From contig JBBBWG010029521.1 of NCBI GenBank assembly GCA_037176905.1, positions 1 to 52,552 on the forward strand: a DNA stretch of 52,552 bases, given 5' to 3'. Within the stretch, counting starts at the first letter, position 1, and every line of letters starts with the position of its first letter. The notes below the pieces were generated by a model, which ran no database searches, was not told the DNA's origin, and was given only the letters and a program-made list of their open reading frames with translations. The position numbers and the translations under genes are program-made. The DNA is from Azolla pinnata (Eukaryota > Streptophyta > Polypodiopsida > Salviniales > Salviniaceae). This document shows, piece by piece, positions 9,223 to 20,657 of this stretch.

Positions 9223-10432
9223 TCAATGGGGCGCTCTGAACCTCTTCTTGGCTTCGCTGTAGAGGACGACGCCGAAGATGGTGATGATGAAGCCAGTCAT
9301 GCCCATGACGGTGACAGGGTTGCGGAAGATGAGCACGGAGACGATGGCAGCGACGGCGGCTTTGGCGTTGCCGAGGACCTGCAGGGTGAGGGCACTGGTA
9401 TGCTTGGTGACGAGGAAATTGGTGAGATTGACGAGGTACGCGACCGTCATGTTGGCGAGGAGGAGGAGGAGAATGGCAGGGTGCTGCTGAGCCTTGGCTA
9501 TGGTGATGGCGAGGACGTTGCCCTCCCAGGCGAGGGTGAAAGGGAGCAGAAGCAGCGCGGAGATCGGGGCCATGTAGAGGAGCAGATTCATGGAGTGGAT
9601 CTTCTCCGCATCGGAGGTGAGCAAGATGCCTTGCACCACCGATTTCAGCGCTCGCCCTCCCGTGGAAGCGACGCAGATGAGGAATCCGAGGAGATGGAAC
9701 ATGGGCTCGCTCCTGCTCGCGACCACGATCCCAAACACCACGGGGAGCAGCGCCATGTACACCATGGAAGCTTCCCGCTTGCAGGTGATGAGGACTGCGA
9801 AGATCGCGGTGAAGAAGGGGGTCGTCGCCCCGATCGCCTGGTTGAAGCTCACGGGGAGATAGCGCAGCGACGTGTTGCCGCAGACGACGGAGAAGGAGAA
9901 GATGGCGCTGAGCGCCGCGATCTTCAACAGCTGCCTCCTCGACATGATGAACTGCATCGGCACGATGGCGAGCCAGGCTATGGCGATGTAGCTGTAGGCG
10001 GAGCAGGCGCACATGTGGAGCATGGTGAGGAAGATCGGGTACCTGTATCCGTAGAAGCTGAGCAGGTACTTGTTGAGCAGGAGGACCCCGATGTTGGAGA
10101 AGTACCAGGAGAGAATGATGAGCACTGTGGTGAGGCTCGTCCCTCCTCCNNNNNNNNNNNNNNNNNNNNNNNNNNNNNNNNNNNNNNNNNNNNNNNNNNN
10201 NNNNNNNNNNNNNNNNNNNNNNNNNNNNNNNNNNNNNNNNNNNNNNNNNGGGGAGGAAGAAGCCGTTGAGGAAGGATCCGTTGCCGTTGAGGCTCATGCT
10301 CTTTGCTGCCGCTCGAGCTTGCATTTGAGCCGCTGCTGCCATGGCCATGGCGCCTCCTCCTCCTCCAGCCTCCGGGTCCAGCTTGGTGCTGCTGCCCCTT
10401 CTCACCCATGTCTGCGTCTGCGTTTCCCCCAT
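9223..10432 (-). CDS. Triose-phosphate/sugar-phosphate translocator family transporter (At1g12500-like), interrupted by assembly gap
   Basis: Membrane transporter of the drug/metabolite superfamily, TPT branch, probably a Golgi or endomembrane nucleotide-sugar or sugar-phosphate antiporter (localisation inferred). The part after the gap (10149-9223) encodes ~309 residues with about ten hydrophobic helices and family motifs [66 protein letters not shown] and the C-terminal LYSEAKKR. The start is taken at 10432 because 61 in-frame codons lead to the gap edge; this N terminus is Gly/Ala-rich. The two parts are out of frame across exactly 100 N: a contiguous exon needs a gap that is a multiple of three. 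A (CAG)11 tract lies 5-6 nt upstream of the ATG in the leader. The substrate cannot be told. Confidence 0.88.
10150..10249. other. assembly gap (100 N)
   Basis: One hundred N inside the transporter coding region, flanked by GC-rich CCTCCTCC and GGGGAGG. The round number suggests a scaffold-join placeholder, not a measured size. Confidence 0.99.
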
Positions 10433-10435
10433 GGC

Positions 10436-10437
<2 letters not shown>

Positions 10438-10472
<35 letters not shown>
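10438..10472 (-). repeat. CAG microsatellite in the transporter 5' leader
   Basis: Eleven GCT units on the plus strand, i.e. CAG in the transporter mRNA, ending about six nt before the start codon. The tract is presumably length-variable and could affect initiation. Confidence 0.85.
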
Positions 10473-10626
10473 AGAGACGCAGCAGACGGTGGTTGTAGTA
10501 GATCTAACCAAGGAGGGGGCGCGGGCAGGCTATGGCGTCTACAGGATTGGGGGAGGATCAGATCTAGAAAGTTAATAGAGGAAAAAAGAGCGAGCCAGCG
10601 ACTGTGTGCGTACTAGGTCACGACAA

Positions 10627-10852
10627 TCAGAGAAGAAGAAGAAGAAGAAGAGGAAGGAGGAAGGAGGAAGAGGATATGTCGGAGATATGTCGGTGGAGGA
10701 AATGGCGTAAGGCTGTCGTCGTCTCTGTTTCCCCCTGTCGTTCCAGCGATGGTGAACGAAACCTCTGCTCTCTCTTCTGTTTCTTCCTTCTTCCTTCTTC
10801 CGTCTTCTTCTTTCTTCTTTCTTTCTTTCTTTCTTCTTTCTTCCTCCCAGAA
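10627..10852. repeat. GAA tract and TTC-rich polypyrimidine tract
   Basis: GAA units at about 10630-10653 and a TTC/TTTC-rich stretch at about 10780-10850 upstream of the transporter. They are simple sequence; translated ORFs here are low-complexity only. Confidence 0.7.
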
Positions 10853-10904
10853 AGGGATGGGGCTTGTGCAGGAATGGCCTCCTCTTTCCCTAAAATCACA
10901 GATA

Positions 10905-11292
10905 TGTCCCAAACCCTAATCCCCTGGAAACCCTAAAACCATTGAAACCCTAACTGATGACTCACTGCTCCTAGGGTTGGAATCGCTCCAAAACCCTAAA
11001 CCCAAGCAGACCCTAAAAACCCTAACTCCTAACTCCTCCCAAAGCTGGATTTGCCCAAGCCCTAAAAAACCTCAGCTGAGTTGGGAACTCCCTAACTGAT
11101 GACTGACTGCTCCTAGAGCTGGAATCGCTCTAACGCGAAAAACCACTCACTGAGAGTTGGAATTGCTCGAGCCCTGAATACCCTAAAACCCTTCCTGACT
11201 CCCCCCTGAGTTGGAATTGCGAAAAGCCCTGAAACCCTGCCTGCTTGCTCCCCAAAGTTGGAATTGCTCAAACCCTAAAAAGCCCTCACCCG
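10905..11292 (+). repeat. degenerate telomere-like / TTGGAATTGCTC repeat array
   Basis: About six irregular units combine a CTCC..AGTTGGAATTGCTC core (near 10975, 11043, 11116, 11155, 11208, 11247) with one or more CCCTAAA or CCCTGAA blocks and ACTGATGACT-type spacers. Spacing between cores varies from about 38 to 74 bp, so this is an old, rearranged array. It fills the spacer between the transporter and the next PPR gene. Confidence 0.7.
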
Positions 11293-11973
11293 GCTATCCC
11301 CCATAGTATTATTATTCGCCTTGCTCCCGAAACAAGATTCTATCGTTAGTAAAAAGAAGAGCTGTGTACAAGCGCATATGACGACGGTTAGTTGAGAGAT
11401 CAAGTACAAGTCTCTTTGTACATATGTGTCCACAAAATGTTGAATGTCTCCCGTCATGTCAACTGCTAGGAGCAATTTATTTATGTATCTACATGAACTA
11501 GTCAGAAGACGATCCTCCTGAAACCTCGGTCCGAACTGCAGACTCGCGCCCACGAGTGACTCCGTGCACGTATACTGTATTTTCCAAAGGGGAAGAAGAA
11601 GGGTCCATCTTCGGAGGAGAGAACAGCGAGCATTGCTGTTCTCTCCAAATGCAAATCAGATCTGCCCCCGAGACTTACCTAGGCAACTGCTGCTTTCTTT
11701 CTGCTGCTGAATGAAACGGGAACTTTCTTGAGGTATCTCCGTCGGTCTGCTCGCTCATTGCCTCAAAATGCCAAAATCCTCCCAGACATATGTTTGTTTC
11801 TCTCCTCAGCTTTTGGGATGAGTGGAACTTGAGGTGTATAGGAAGTACTTCTTCTGCTTGGGTATTTCATTTCTAAGGCCAGGGGCATCAGTTGTAATTA
11901 TGTGAAACTTCCCAAACAAGAACAGACGCGAGAACAGAACTGAAGCTCAACTACTTACTCTGTTCTTCGTTCC
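11293..11973. other. leader/promoter region of the P-class PPR gene
   Basis: No coding ORF is supported. It holds a perfect 12-bp hairpin at 11616-11646. A further upstream exon carrying a transit peptide for the PPR gene could be here, but I could not identify one. Confidence 0.4.
11616..11646. other. perfect inverted repeat (12-bp stem, 7-nt loop)
   Basis: GGAGAGAACAGC, loop GAGCATT, then GCTGTTCTCTCC. It lies 328 bp upstream of the PPR start codon, so it could be a leader hairpin or a promoter palindrome. Confidence 0.85.
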
Positions 11974-14580
11974 ATGGAAAGCTCGAGCTCTGGTGCCCAC
12001 AGCCCACGGAGAAGAGGATCCTCTTCCTTCCGCCACAACCCTCCGCTGTTGCAATGCATCCAGCACACCGGGAATCCTCTCAAAGCTCTCAAGTCCTTGA
12101 GCAGATCGAGCGTGCTTCCCAGAAACACCATTGTGGGTGCTCTCCTGCATCTGAAACGGCTCCGGGACTGGAGTTCCATAATCTCGGTGAGTTGCATCTC
12201 TTACACTATGGTTTATTCCTTGATCTTACTCATCAAATCATGATGCAGAAGACAACAGGCTTTTGCACACATACTTGTACGCGCGCGCGTGTATGTATGT
12301 ATGTATGTATGTATGTATGTATGTAGTGTGTGCACATGTGTGTCTGTTGATATGTAAACCTGCATGCATGCCTGTGTGTGTTTGTATGTACATTCGTATG
12401 TATGTGTGGTGTTGTGCAATCCACACACACTCCTATGCACACAGACATACACATGTCTAAATGTACAACCATACATAGATGAAACACATTCACGCACCCA
12501 TGGCAAATGTATCTTGCATAATTGTGCAGGTGGCATGTAACCACATCTGACGACATACAGAAAGCAGGCATACACACATAGGCTGATGCATGCATGTATG
12601 TGTGTGTACGTGTATGCATGCATGTATGTATGTAATGTATGTATGACGCTGATTGCTGCAGCTGGTATGCTACATTGATTCCTGTATATGATGCAGCTGA
12701 GTGATGAATGATTAAGTTCAATTCAATAGGTAGGTTCAGTGTATTGAATCGCTATCCCTTTCAAATGGACATGTTAGAAACTATTCTCGCAGTAAGGAAG
12801 TGTTTATGTGTAGGCTGGACACTACCATATGCAGTTTCTGGTGCATGTTAAGAATAAAACAGGTTCTTTTCATCTCTTTCCACGAACTTGTGGAACTCAC
12901 ATTTGCAGAGGTATGATAATACAGGTAATGAGATGGCTGAAGCGGAAACATTGGTGGGCATTCAGTGAACTGGATTATCATTTCCTTATCACTGCGCATG
13001 GAAAGATGGGCGAAACCGAGAAAGTAAAAGAGACGATGAGAAGCATGGAAGGTTCAGGCTTCCTTCCAAATGTCGCATCCTATACATCGCTCATGGAGTC
13101 GTACGCTGAGAGGGGATTGCTTTACGAAGCTGAGGGCATCTTGAATGCTATTCGAGAGGATGGCCCCTCGCCGACTGCCTTGACGTATCAAACGATGATC
13201 AAGGCCTTTGTAAAGGTAACAAACAATAGATCGTTTTCTCCTCGCGTTGCCACCCTAATCTCCTATTTATACATCTATATTCTCCTAGTTCCTGTAATAG
13301 AAAGGGAAGCATGGTGATGCAGAGAGGATATATCTGAACCTCAAAGCGGATAATGTCGTTAAGCCAGACCAGAAACTCTTCAATTTGATGATTTATTCCT
13401 ATGGAAAATGTGGGAAGATCAACGAAGCAAGCAGACTGCTGAGAGAAATGACGGCCTTAAATGTCTCCCTTTCTGTTGTCACATACAACAGCCTACTTTC
13501 TTGTAATCCCTCTGTAAATTACGCCGAAGCTGTCTTCCATCAGGTAAAGGTTTCAAAACTCTCATGTTAAGCACCATCCTATAAATATACAATGTTGCTT
13601 AGGAGAAAATGCTATGTATCTTTTATATATTCCATCCGTTCATCCAGACGATTTGTTTACGGTGAATATTTGATTGGTATAAACCCAAGTCCTCCTTCAC
13701 CATACAGTCATTTAACTGTTTGCAATAGATGTGGTGTAGCAAGGAGGAACCCGATATTGTCAGTTATGCATGTCGGTTGAGGGCTTTTGCTAAAGCTAGA
13801 AGGGGTAAAGATGCACACAATTTCTTCAGGAGAATCATCGCCCCACGGATCAGGTAGCCTTTGGGCTTGTTTTATACTTTGATTCTATTTCCCTTTCCTT
13901 AAGTATGATATTTCGTGGAATCCTAATTTACGTGTATTTGGATGTCTGGGCAGACCAAACCGTGTGATTTACAATATCTTGCTTGACGCATATGCAAAAT
14001 GTAAAATGATCAGTCATGCAGAGTTGCTTCTAGGAGAAATGAAATGCAAAGGGTAAGGATAAAACCGAAATTGTAGCAACCAAAAAGAACATTGTTATGC
14101 TTCAGCAAAGAGCATTCTCGTTTTTTTTTTTCTCTCAATCATCCTTTTGCTGTTCTTTTGAACAGGTGCGAACCAGATGTGCATTCCTTCACAACCTTGA
14201 TGAATGCCTATGTAAATGCGTCAGATATGCATAAAGCTGAGAAGATTTTAAAACACATGAAGCTTCAAGGGTTGCAGCCAAATATAGTGACATATGGCAC
14301 ACTAATTAGAGGATATGCTTCAGAAGGTTATGTGGCTAAAATGATGAAGAAATATGAAGAGATGCGTGGTCAACAGATTGCACTCAGTCAGGCTCTCTTC
14401 ATAATAATGCTTCGAGCATTGGGAAAATATGTGGGTTTGGATAGGGCGATGTCTTGGTTCAAAGAAATGAGTGTTATGGGTTTCCAACCCGATGGTCGGG
14501 CACATAAAATTCTATTGGAATTATCGATCATGAAGGGGAGAAGGGGGGAGGTTGAGGAGCTTTTTGACGATCTAACCTGA
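11974..14580 (+). CDS. P-class pentatricopeptide repeat protein, At3g59040-like, six exons
   Basis: Exons by splice signals and frame: 11974-12186, 12925-13215, 13301-13543, 13729-13853, 13954-14052, 14166-14580; 461 residues. Introns are GT-AG; the frame is kept only if the third exon follows the acceptor ...TAATAG at 13300. The protein aligns by eye with Arabidopsis At3g59040, a chloroplast P-class PPR: NTIVGALLHLKRLRDW, KHWWAFSELDYHFLITAHGK, LNVSLSVVTYNSLLS, VNASDMHKAEKILKHMKLQG, PNIVTYGTLIRGYASEG. About nine canonical P motifs are present and no E/DYW tail, so a role in organellar RNA stability, splicing or translation is likely. The first exon lacks an obvious transit peptide, so a 5' exon may be missing. 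The first intron contains (TATG)n. Confidence 0.9.
12280..12330 (+). repeat. CG and TATG microsatellite in intron 1
   Basis: A CGCGCGCG tract runs into about eleven TATG units in the first intron of the P-class PPR gene; CA/TG-rich sequence continues to about 12640. Confidence 0.85.
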
Positions 14581-15826
14581 TCTTGGCCATCTTAAATGAG
14601 TAGCTTATCGTTCAGCTGTACCATCTGTTTTTTGGCTTGATTGTATGCATTTTATGATGCAGTAAAATGGGACCACCAATGATTTTGTCTAAAATAGAGG
14701 CTGATTGATATCCAAACTGTATGCTATTTCGCTATGTCCTACAGTGAGAGTTTTTGAAAGCTTTTTCCAATCTCCATCCATCTTTGACTTTCTATCTCGC
14801 AATTGTTAATTGCATATCGTGATGCAGTGGTATTTAGCAGTGCAGCTCATTGACACAGTATCAGTTATTGTGATGCAATACAAAGCCTTCTAATGTGGTA
14901 TAGTATCAGTTATTGTGGTGCAATCCAAAACCTTCATAGTGTGGGATCCAGCATAAAATGGAATCCAACTTGTCAAAAGAATAAGAAATTCCGGACCATT
15001 TTACAAAAGTTGTCATCAACATTTGTAAGAGCTCCTTTTGAAAGATATAGCAAAAAGGAACTGTTATTGACGTATCGTTAGAAGAAAATGTTTATTTTTC
15101 CCCTTTCTTATAAGGTAACACTACCTTTTGAATCATGTCATTATTTTGGTTAGCCTTTCAGAGGCCTAATTGTCCCATCTCTCCTATTCACAGCTTTCCC
15201 AAACATGGTGCTTCTTTTCTCTACGCCTTGTTAAACAGTTGCCCATGTTCAAACAGCAATTTCCTGTTTGTTTTCTGTTTCTGGCTTCCATAAATAGTTT
15301 TCATAACAATGAAAATAACAGCCTATCCGTCACATCTCATCATCAAGGCCTTTATCATAACAACACAAAATTAACGATTATTTTAAGCATTGTGGATGAT
15401 GTCCTCTCAATTTATTGAGACATTATCTATTCTTCTTTTCAAAGTTCACCCCAATGATAACCAGCATATGCAAATCGGAGTCCAATTCTCTCACTATTTG
15501 CAATTGCTTTTACAAGGTGTCACTTTGGTATGTAGAGATTAAGTGACGACCTTTGAATATTATACTCTAACACGATATACACACAAACTTATTACAAGGA
15601 TCAAGAGTTCATGACAGAATACAGAATGAGATGTCGATTTGCATCCTCTTGTATGGAATGTTGCCAACTATCCAAAATCAGATTAACTGTGCTTTTTCTG
15701 ATTAAATTACATTTGGTGAGTGATAGAATGTCAAAAACCCTGAACTTGGCTCAGAACTAAAACTCCGTGTGTCTGAAAATGGAATCGAGGCATGAGTAAG
15801 AATGCGATTGCAAGAGATTACTGCAT
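14581..15826. other. convergent intergenic region
   Basis: Lies between the PPR stop codon and the WAT1-type gene stop, so two 3' ends face each other. AT-rich, with no supported gene. A 45-bp tandem duplication (14857-14901 and 14902-14946; AGTATCAGTTATTGTG.TGCA) is the only structure seen. Confidence 0.6.
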
Positions 15827-16037
15827 CTATAATTTATCTGTTTTAACCCTAAAAAGGGTCATGATGGAGCCTGTTGTGTGGGAGTAATTCCGCACATGGC
15901 GATCTTGGACTCCGAAAGGATCATGCCCATTGCTATCAATGTTGCGACGATAAAGCAGCCCTTCACTTCTCATCTTCCCCCATGTGACACAATATAGTCC
16001 AAAAATAATGAGAGCACCTCCAAGGACACTGTAAATT

Positions 16038-16084
<47 letters not shown>

Positions 16085-19000
16085 ACTCTCTCAGCAAAAG
16101 AAGCTTCTAAATAAGCTATTTCGTTTGCCCATCTATGTGCTCATTTAGGACTTCCAATTACAATATTCCAGCTACGCACAGTGACAATCCAAGTGCCATA
16201 TGCATAGCTAAGAATTCTGTCTTTCATTCAAGCACAAAGCATATGATATCCAGTATCTTTCCATTTGTGAAGTCATAGACGATGACCTCATTTGACTGGT
16301 AAAGGTTGATACAAAGCACAACTGACCAGTTTTCGAAAGTGCCCTCAAAAGATGTCAACATTGTTTTCTACCTAATGGAGTTCACATAAAGAGTCATCTA
16401 GGTCCGCTAAAAGGGAGATTGTCAGGTTCAAGGCTCTAGCTGTCTCTTGAGGAGCCTTCTATCTATAATACTTGGAAGTACCAGACTGTCCAGTTTTTGT
16501 TGACTGTATAACATCCATTGGGCTGTCTAGCTTCAACTGGACTGTCCAACTTCTGTCGACTCCTTTAAGTTTACAGTAGAAACGGCTCTTCCCACTCTTG
16601 ACAATGATAGAGTTTCCCATATGATTAATCATCTTTTTTCAAGAACTTAGCCTCTGTCTTATCTCTCATTACATCTCAGTTAAGAGCCTGTCTTTATTGT
16701 AGTTTATGGCCTGTTACATCACAGCTTACCACCTTTTTCACCAGAGTCTACAGCCCATTGTTTTTCTTGAACACAAAGAACTTTCCAGAAATTCTGTGGT
16801 AACAGAACAATAACATTCTGAACGTTTGAAGAAAAGAGAGGGATATTGTACCTTCCCAAATAGAGCGATGTGTTGAGAAATACACGTGCCAGAACTGAAG
16901 AGAACAGTGGTTGCAATGGCATGTACAAGGCCACAAGAGAAGGTCCAACAATCTTGTTAGACCATGTGAGAAGCCCATAATTGAGCGCCGAGGCAACAAA
17001 TCCCTGCATAAAAACAGTAGAGAGCAAGATGTCAAAAAAGGAAAGAGGGAAAAAACTATTTATACTTTTCTGCTATCAGAAAATAAAGCAACCTACTGCG
17101 TAAAATACTGCAAATATCTCAGACCGAGTCAAAGCCCAATCACTTGAATCCGTTGCAACAAAAGATCCCACTACACACATAAATGCTCCGCCAAATAAAT
17201 AAGAATATGCTGTCACAGATAGACCCGCAGGGTACCTTGCTAGCAAAGATGCCTGCAAATGCACATGAGATTTCAACGATCTTTTTTCTGAGAGATTAGT
17301 GATTTCATTTGAACACTGTCCAAATGAATCAGAAAACTCTACATCAAGGCTAATCAAATAAAAAATGAGCACTGCTAGATCAAGGAAAAGATGCAGTCCT
17401 CTTAATCGAAACCAACCTGAAACGCTATATATATCGCCATACAGAAGCAATTGCCAATTAAGCATAAGGCACCTATGTGCCATGTGTCCAACCCGACATA
17501 GATCAACCCCTGGGCAAGCCAGCCTACAGGCTCCGGAGATGGCTTTGCAATGACAGCTCCTTGCATGTGCATATCAATAAATCCATCACCCCATATGAAT
17601 GCACCCTTGTAGACTGCCATCACAATTGCCCCCAAGATACATGTGATTGCACCCCCAATCTTTGCCATGCCTGACCAACTATTCCAATCAATGTGTTCTG
17701 TACTGTTTCATGCATACAAACCCACGACCTTTAGATCCTTTGAATCAACCCTCTCCAGATAATAAGATCAATATAATACTCACCCCATACAAAGAGCTAG
17801 CATGAACGTGAACACAGGGATCCCTGGCTGCATTCCCGCAGCAAAAGCAGGAGATGTCATGCTGAGCCCCACCAGAAAGAGAATCTGGTTTGCAAAAATC
17901 CTGATTTTAAGTTTCCAAAAATCGGGACATGATCAACTTCCCAGAGAACCAGATAGTTGTAAAAAGAATATGCATGCAGACAATATATATACTCACCCTG
18001 TGAAACCTAGGAAAATAAGTGAGAACAGAAGCTGATATGTCATAGGCGGGCGAATCCTCCTGAAAATGAACAAAAATACAAATGATCCCATGCTGCAAAA
18101 AGTAGCAACTCTTCATTATGGTGTAGGATTAAGAGCTAGTAAAGGTTGGGGCTAACATGCAGTTTCAATAAATGAATTTACAAAGGATTTAGCAAGCTGT
18201 GCCACAACATATATACGAACCTTCTTCATAACAGGTAGAAACTCTCGGTCATTGTATTCAATCTTAAAATCATTTAAAAATCCAGACAACATATAGTGCT
18301 GCAACTAGATAAGCCAAGTGTTCGCATGCCATGATCGGTCTTCAAAACACGAACTTTGCCAGAAAATTGCTGAGAACATTCTCATATAGGGAAAGTGGCA
18401 ACAGTTTGAACATGTTGCGATTCTGGAAGTTACTCAAGCTTAACTGATGCTGACATGTAGTGCTACGACTGAATTGACTGATCTTTGAGCATGGTGTTCT
18501 TCACCTCCAGCCAGGTAACTTGGCCAAGGTATTTTCATGCCATTCCAACATAAGGAAGAGTCAACACCGCATCATTGGATTCGATCATAAGGCATTTAAA
18601 AGCAGGGTCTCACAGGTATACAACAAACGACGTTAACGTCGTTGTTACACGATTACCATCTGGATCGCTATGCTCAGGTAGAGAAAGGCTCCGGGCTAAA
18701 ATGACCCATTCTCTACTTTGAGGTAAATAATCAACTGGATTGCTTGCTAAGGCAATTTGAAACATGAATTCCTTGTGTAAGGCTGAAATACAGCAGCAAA
18801 AAACCAGCTAAGAAGTGTCTTCCGTTTGAATCGAAAAAGAAAGACCAGTGAAGCTTAGCGGAAAGCCACAAAAAAGCAACTTCAACAGAAGAAAACACGT
18901 GTAATCCTGAGCTTCCTTATTACAGAAGGGAGAGGAAAAGAGAGGCATTTTGCTCACTTCTCTTTGAGATAAGCCAAGGGGGCGAGGACGGAGAGAGCGA

Positions 19001-19139
19001 TGAGGTCGCGGAGGATGCAGAAGACGAGCTGGTTGATACCTTCGGAGAGGGCGAGCTTGCTGATGACGTGGTGGCCGGCGTAGGCGAGCTGGACAAGGAG
19101 GAGGGCGAGGTGGGCTTTGGAGGAATCGGGGAGAGCCAT
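15827..19139 (-). CDS. WAT1-related (UMAMIT-type) EamA transporter, seven exons
   Basis: Minus-strand exons: 19139-18958, 18059-17997, 17900-17784, 17702-17417, 17252-17097, 17003-16852, 16028-15827. The spliced frame closes at 385 residues. It is a ten-helix membrane transporter with two EamA domains; plant relatives (UMAMIT) export amino acids or auxin-related compounds. Motifs fit the At4g19185/At5g45370 branch: [99 protein letters not shown] and the tail [16 protein letters not shown]. Two codons (KR-, TG-type) are rebuilt across introns, supporting the borders. A GA microsatellite sits just upstream of the last acceptor. The 5' leader has a TTC tract. The substrate is unknown. Confidence 0.92.
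16043..16082 (+). repeat. CT/GA microsatellite beside the last splice acceptor
   Basis: About twenty CT units; in the WAT1-type pre-mRNA this is a GA tract ending about 14 nt before the acceptor of the last exon (CAG at 16031-16029), where a pyrimidine tract would be usual. Confidence 0.9.
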
Positions 19140-19170
19140 GGCGGATCGAAGGGGATCTAAATCTCTGCAC

Positions 19171-19207
19171 AGGGAAGAAGAAGAAGAAGAAGAAGAAGAA
19201 GAAGAAG
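19171..19207 (+). repeat. GAA microsatellite in the WAT1-type 5' leader
   Basis: About twelve GAA units, TTC in the transcript, 32 bp upstream of the ATG. Confidence 0.9.
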
Positions 19208-19984
19208 AGAATCCCTGAGTTTCTCTTAATTCTCAAAACTGCCCCTGAGGGCAAAGACCAGAAGAAGGAGGAGGATCTGTTTCTCTGTTCTTAAGAGTCT
19301 TGGATTCTATTCTGGAAAAACACACATGCATCATCATGTTCGCATGTGATGACCAAATGCAAGAGAATGGAATATTGTATATAGACTGTGTACTATTGAC
19401 CTTTAAAGTAGTGTTGAGAGAGGCTCTCGATAATCAGCTGGTAACAGAAGCGGGAACGAAAAACAGAGCAGAAAACACCCCGGACGATCAGCCGCCGAAG
19501 CTAGTCTCGAAAGGATCTCGCAAGCCGTGATGGAGAAACGAATGAGATGTTGCGATGAAGTGAGCCCGAGATGCTTACTTACTTACTTGCGATGTGTGTG
19601 TGTGTGTCATGCGAAACATAGCAATGTCGATCTAGTAAATGAATCTGCACGATGGCACGTATGGTGTGGACTTTTTGTGATGCTACTACACATGCGCGTA
19701 TGCGATCGGCTCATTCGCGTAACCTCTCACATGACTCACTGATTGATTGTTCCTATATTTGAAGCCTTGATTTCTTCTATACATGCTCTTGGACTTTTTT
19801 GCAAGCCCATCATTTAATCATTTGTAATCAACATGATCGATGGATTTTTCTTGTATGATTTATGGCCCTGATTTTATGGAACTCGGGCAAGGATCAGGGT
19901 TAAGACCCCAAGGTTGCAAAATCTTGGGGAGTTACAACTTAAGCAGGAATCGGGCAACGATTGCTATGAACCCTAAAAGACCCT
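19208..19984. other. divergent intergenic region
   Basis: Separates the minus-strand WAT1-type gene from the plus-strand DUF1764 gene, so it contains both promoters. No coding region is supported; the ORFs at 19300 and 19527 lack recognisable motifs. Confidence 0.5.
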
Positions 19985-20090
19985 AAACCCTACAACCCTA
20001 AACCCAAACTCTCAAACCCTAAAACCCTAAACCCTACAACCCTAAACCCAAACTCTCAAACCCTAAAACCCTAAACCCTAAAACTCCGAA
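19985..20090 (+). promoter_or_regulatory. telo-box cluster upstream of the DUF1764 gene
   Basis: Eleven or more ACCCTA units, arranged partly as a 44-bp tandem duplication (AAACCCTACAACCCTAAACC at 19985 and again at 20029), end about 110 bp before the start codon. AAACCCTAA telo boxes are established promoter elements of plant ribosome-biogenesis and translation genes. The position suggests such regulation here. Confidence 0.55.
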
Positions 20091-20201
20091 TAGAATAGAA
20101 TTGGGTTTGGGACAGAAATGTAGATACATGATATTTCCTTTCCACAGAACAGAGAAGAGACAGAAGAAGAGAGAAGCGTCATCGCCATCGCCATCGTCTT
20201 C

Positions 20202-20657
20202 ATGGGCGCCAAGAGGAAGCAGAAATCCGTCCCCGCCCCCGATCCCGATCCCGATCCCTCTGCTTCTGCAGCCAAGGATCCGGCTGATGAGATCGACGCC
20301 ATCTTCTCCCGATGCAAGAAACCGCGCGCTTCTTCGCTGCCTACCGATGCCGCCCACGAGAAGAAACGTAAGGATCAGGACGAAGGAGACGAGCCTCTGA
20401 AGAAGAAGAGAGTCGAGGAGACGGTGCAGGGGTCTACGATGATGATGATGAAGAAGAAGAAGAAGAAGAAGAAGAAGAAGGTCGAAGGGGAGGGCGTGGG
20501 AGGAAAGCCCCCCTCGCAAGCACCACCAGATCCCATGAAACCTCGGAGGAAAACTGAAGATGGGCTTGCCATTTACACAGAGGAAGATCTTGGGTGGAAC
20601 AAGAAGAACGCGGGCGGTACCAAGCTGTGCCCTTTCGACTGCGATTGCTGTTTCTAG
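20202..20657 (+). CDS. DUF1764 family protein
   Basis: Single-exon ORF of 151 codons. The family is known by its C-terminal block, present here as DGLAIYTEEDLGW followed by NAGGTKLCPFDCDCCF at the very end; the Cys cluster is intact. The middle is highly basic and disordered, with a Met run and about ten Lys encoded by an AAG microsatellite (20450-20480). The N terminus has DPDPDP acidic repeats. The function of DUF1764 is not established; Lys-rich composition and the telo-box promoter suggest a nuclear or nucleolar protein (inference). The start codon is the first in frame, and the family's usual small size (about 100-150 residues) fits. Confidence 0.88.
   Translation: MGAKRKQKSVPAPDPDPDPSASAAKDPADEIDAIFSRCKKPRASSLPTDAAHEKKRKDQDEGDEPLKKKRVEETVQGSTMMMMKKKKKKKKKKVEGEGVGGKPPSQAPPDPMKPRRKTEDGLAIYTEEDLGWNKKNAGGTKLCPFDCDCCF

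Noticed and set aside
9226..10269. 347-codon plus-strand ORF rich in Glu, Asp and Gly
   Set aside because: It is the antisense of the transporter's GC-rich exon and runs through the N gap.
10905..11292. True interstitial telomere block
   Set aside because: CCCTAAA units are not in uninterrupted tandem; they are embedded in longer irregular units.
12213..12721. Long His/Thr/Tyr-rich ORFs
   Set aside because: Translations of TATG/CACA microsatellites inside the PPR intron.
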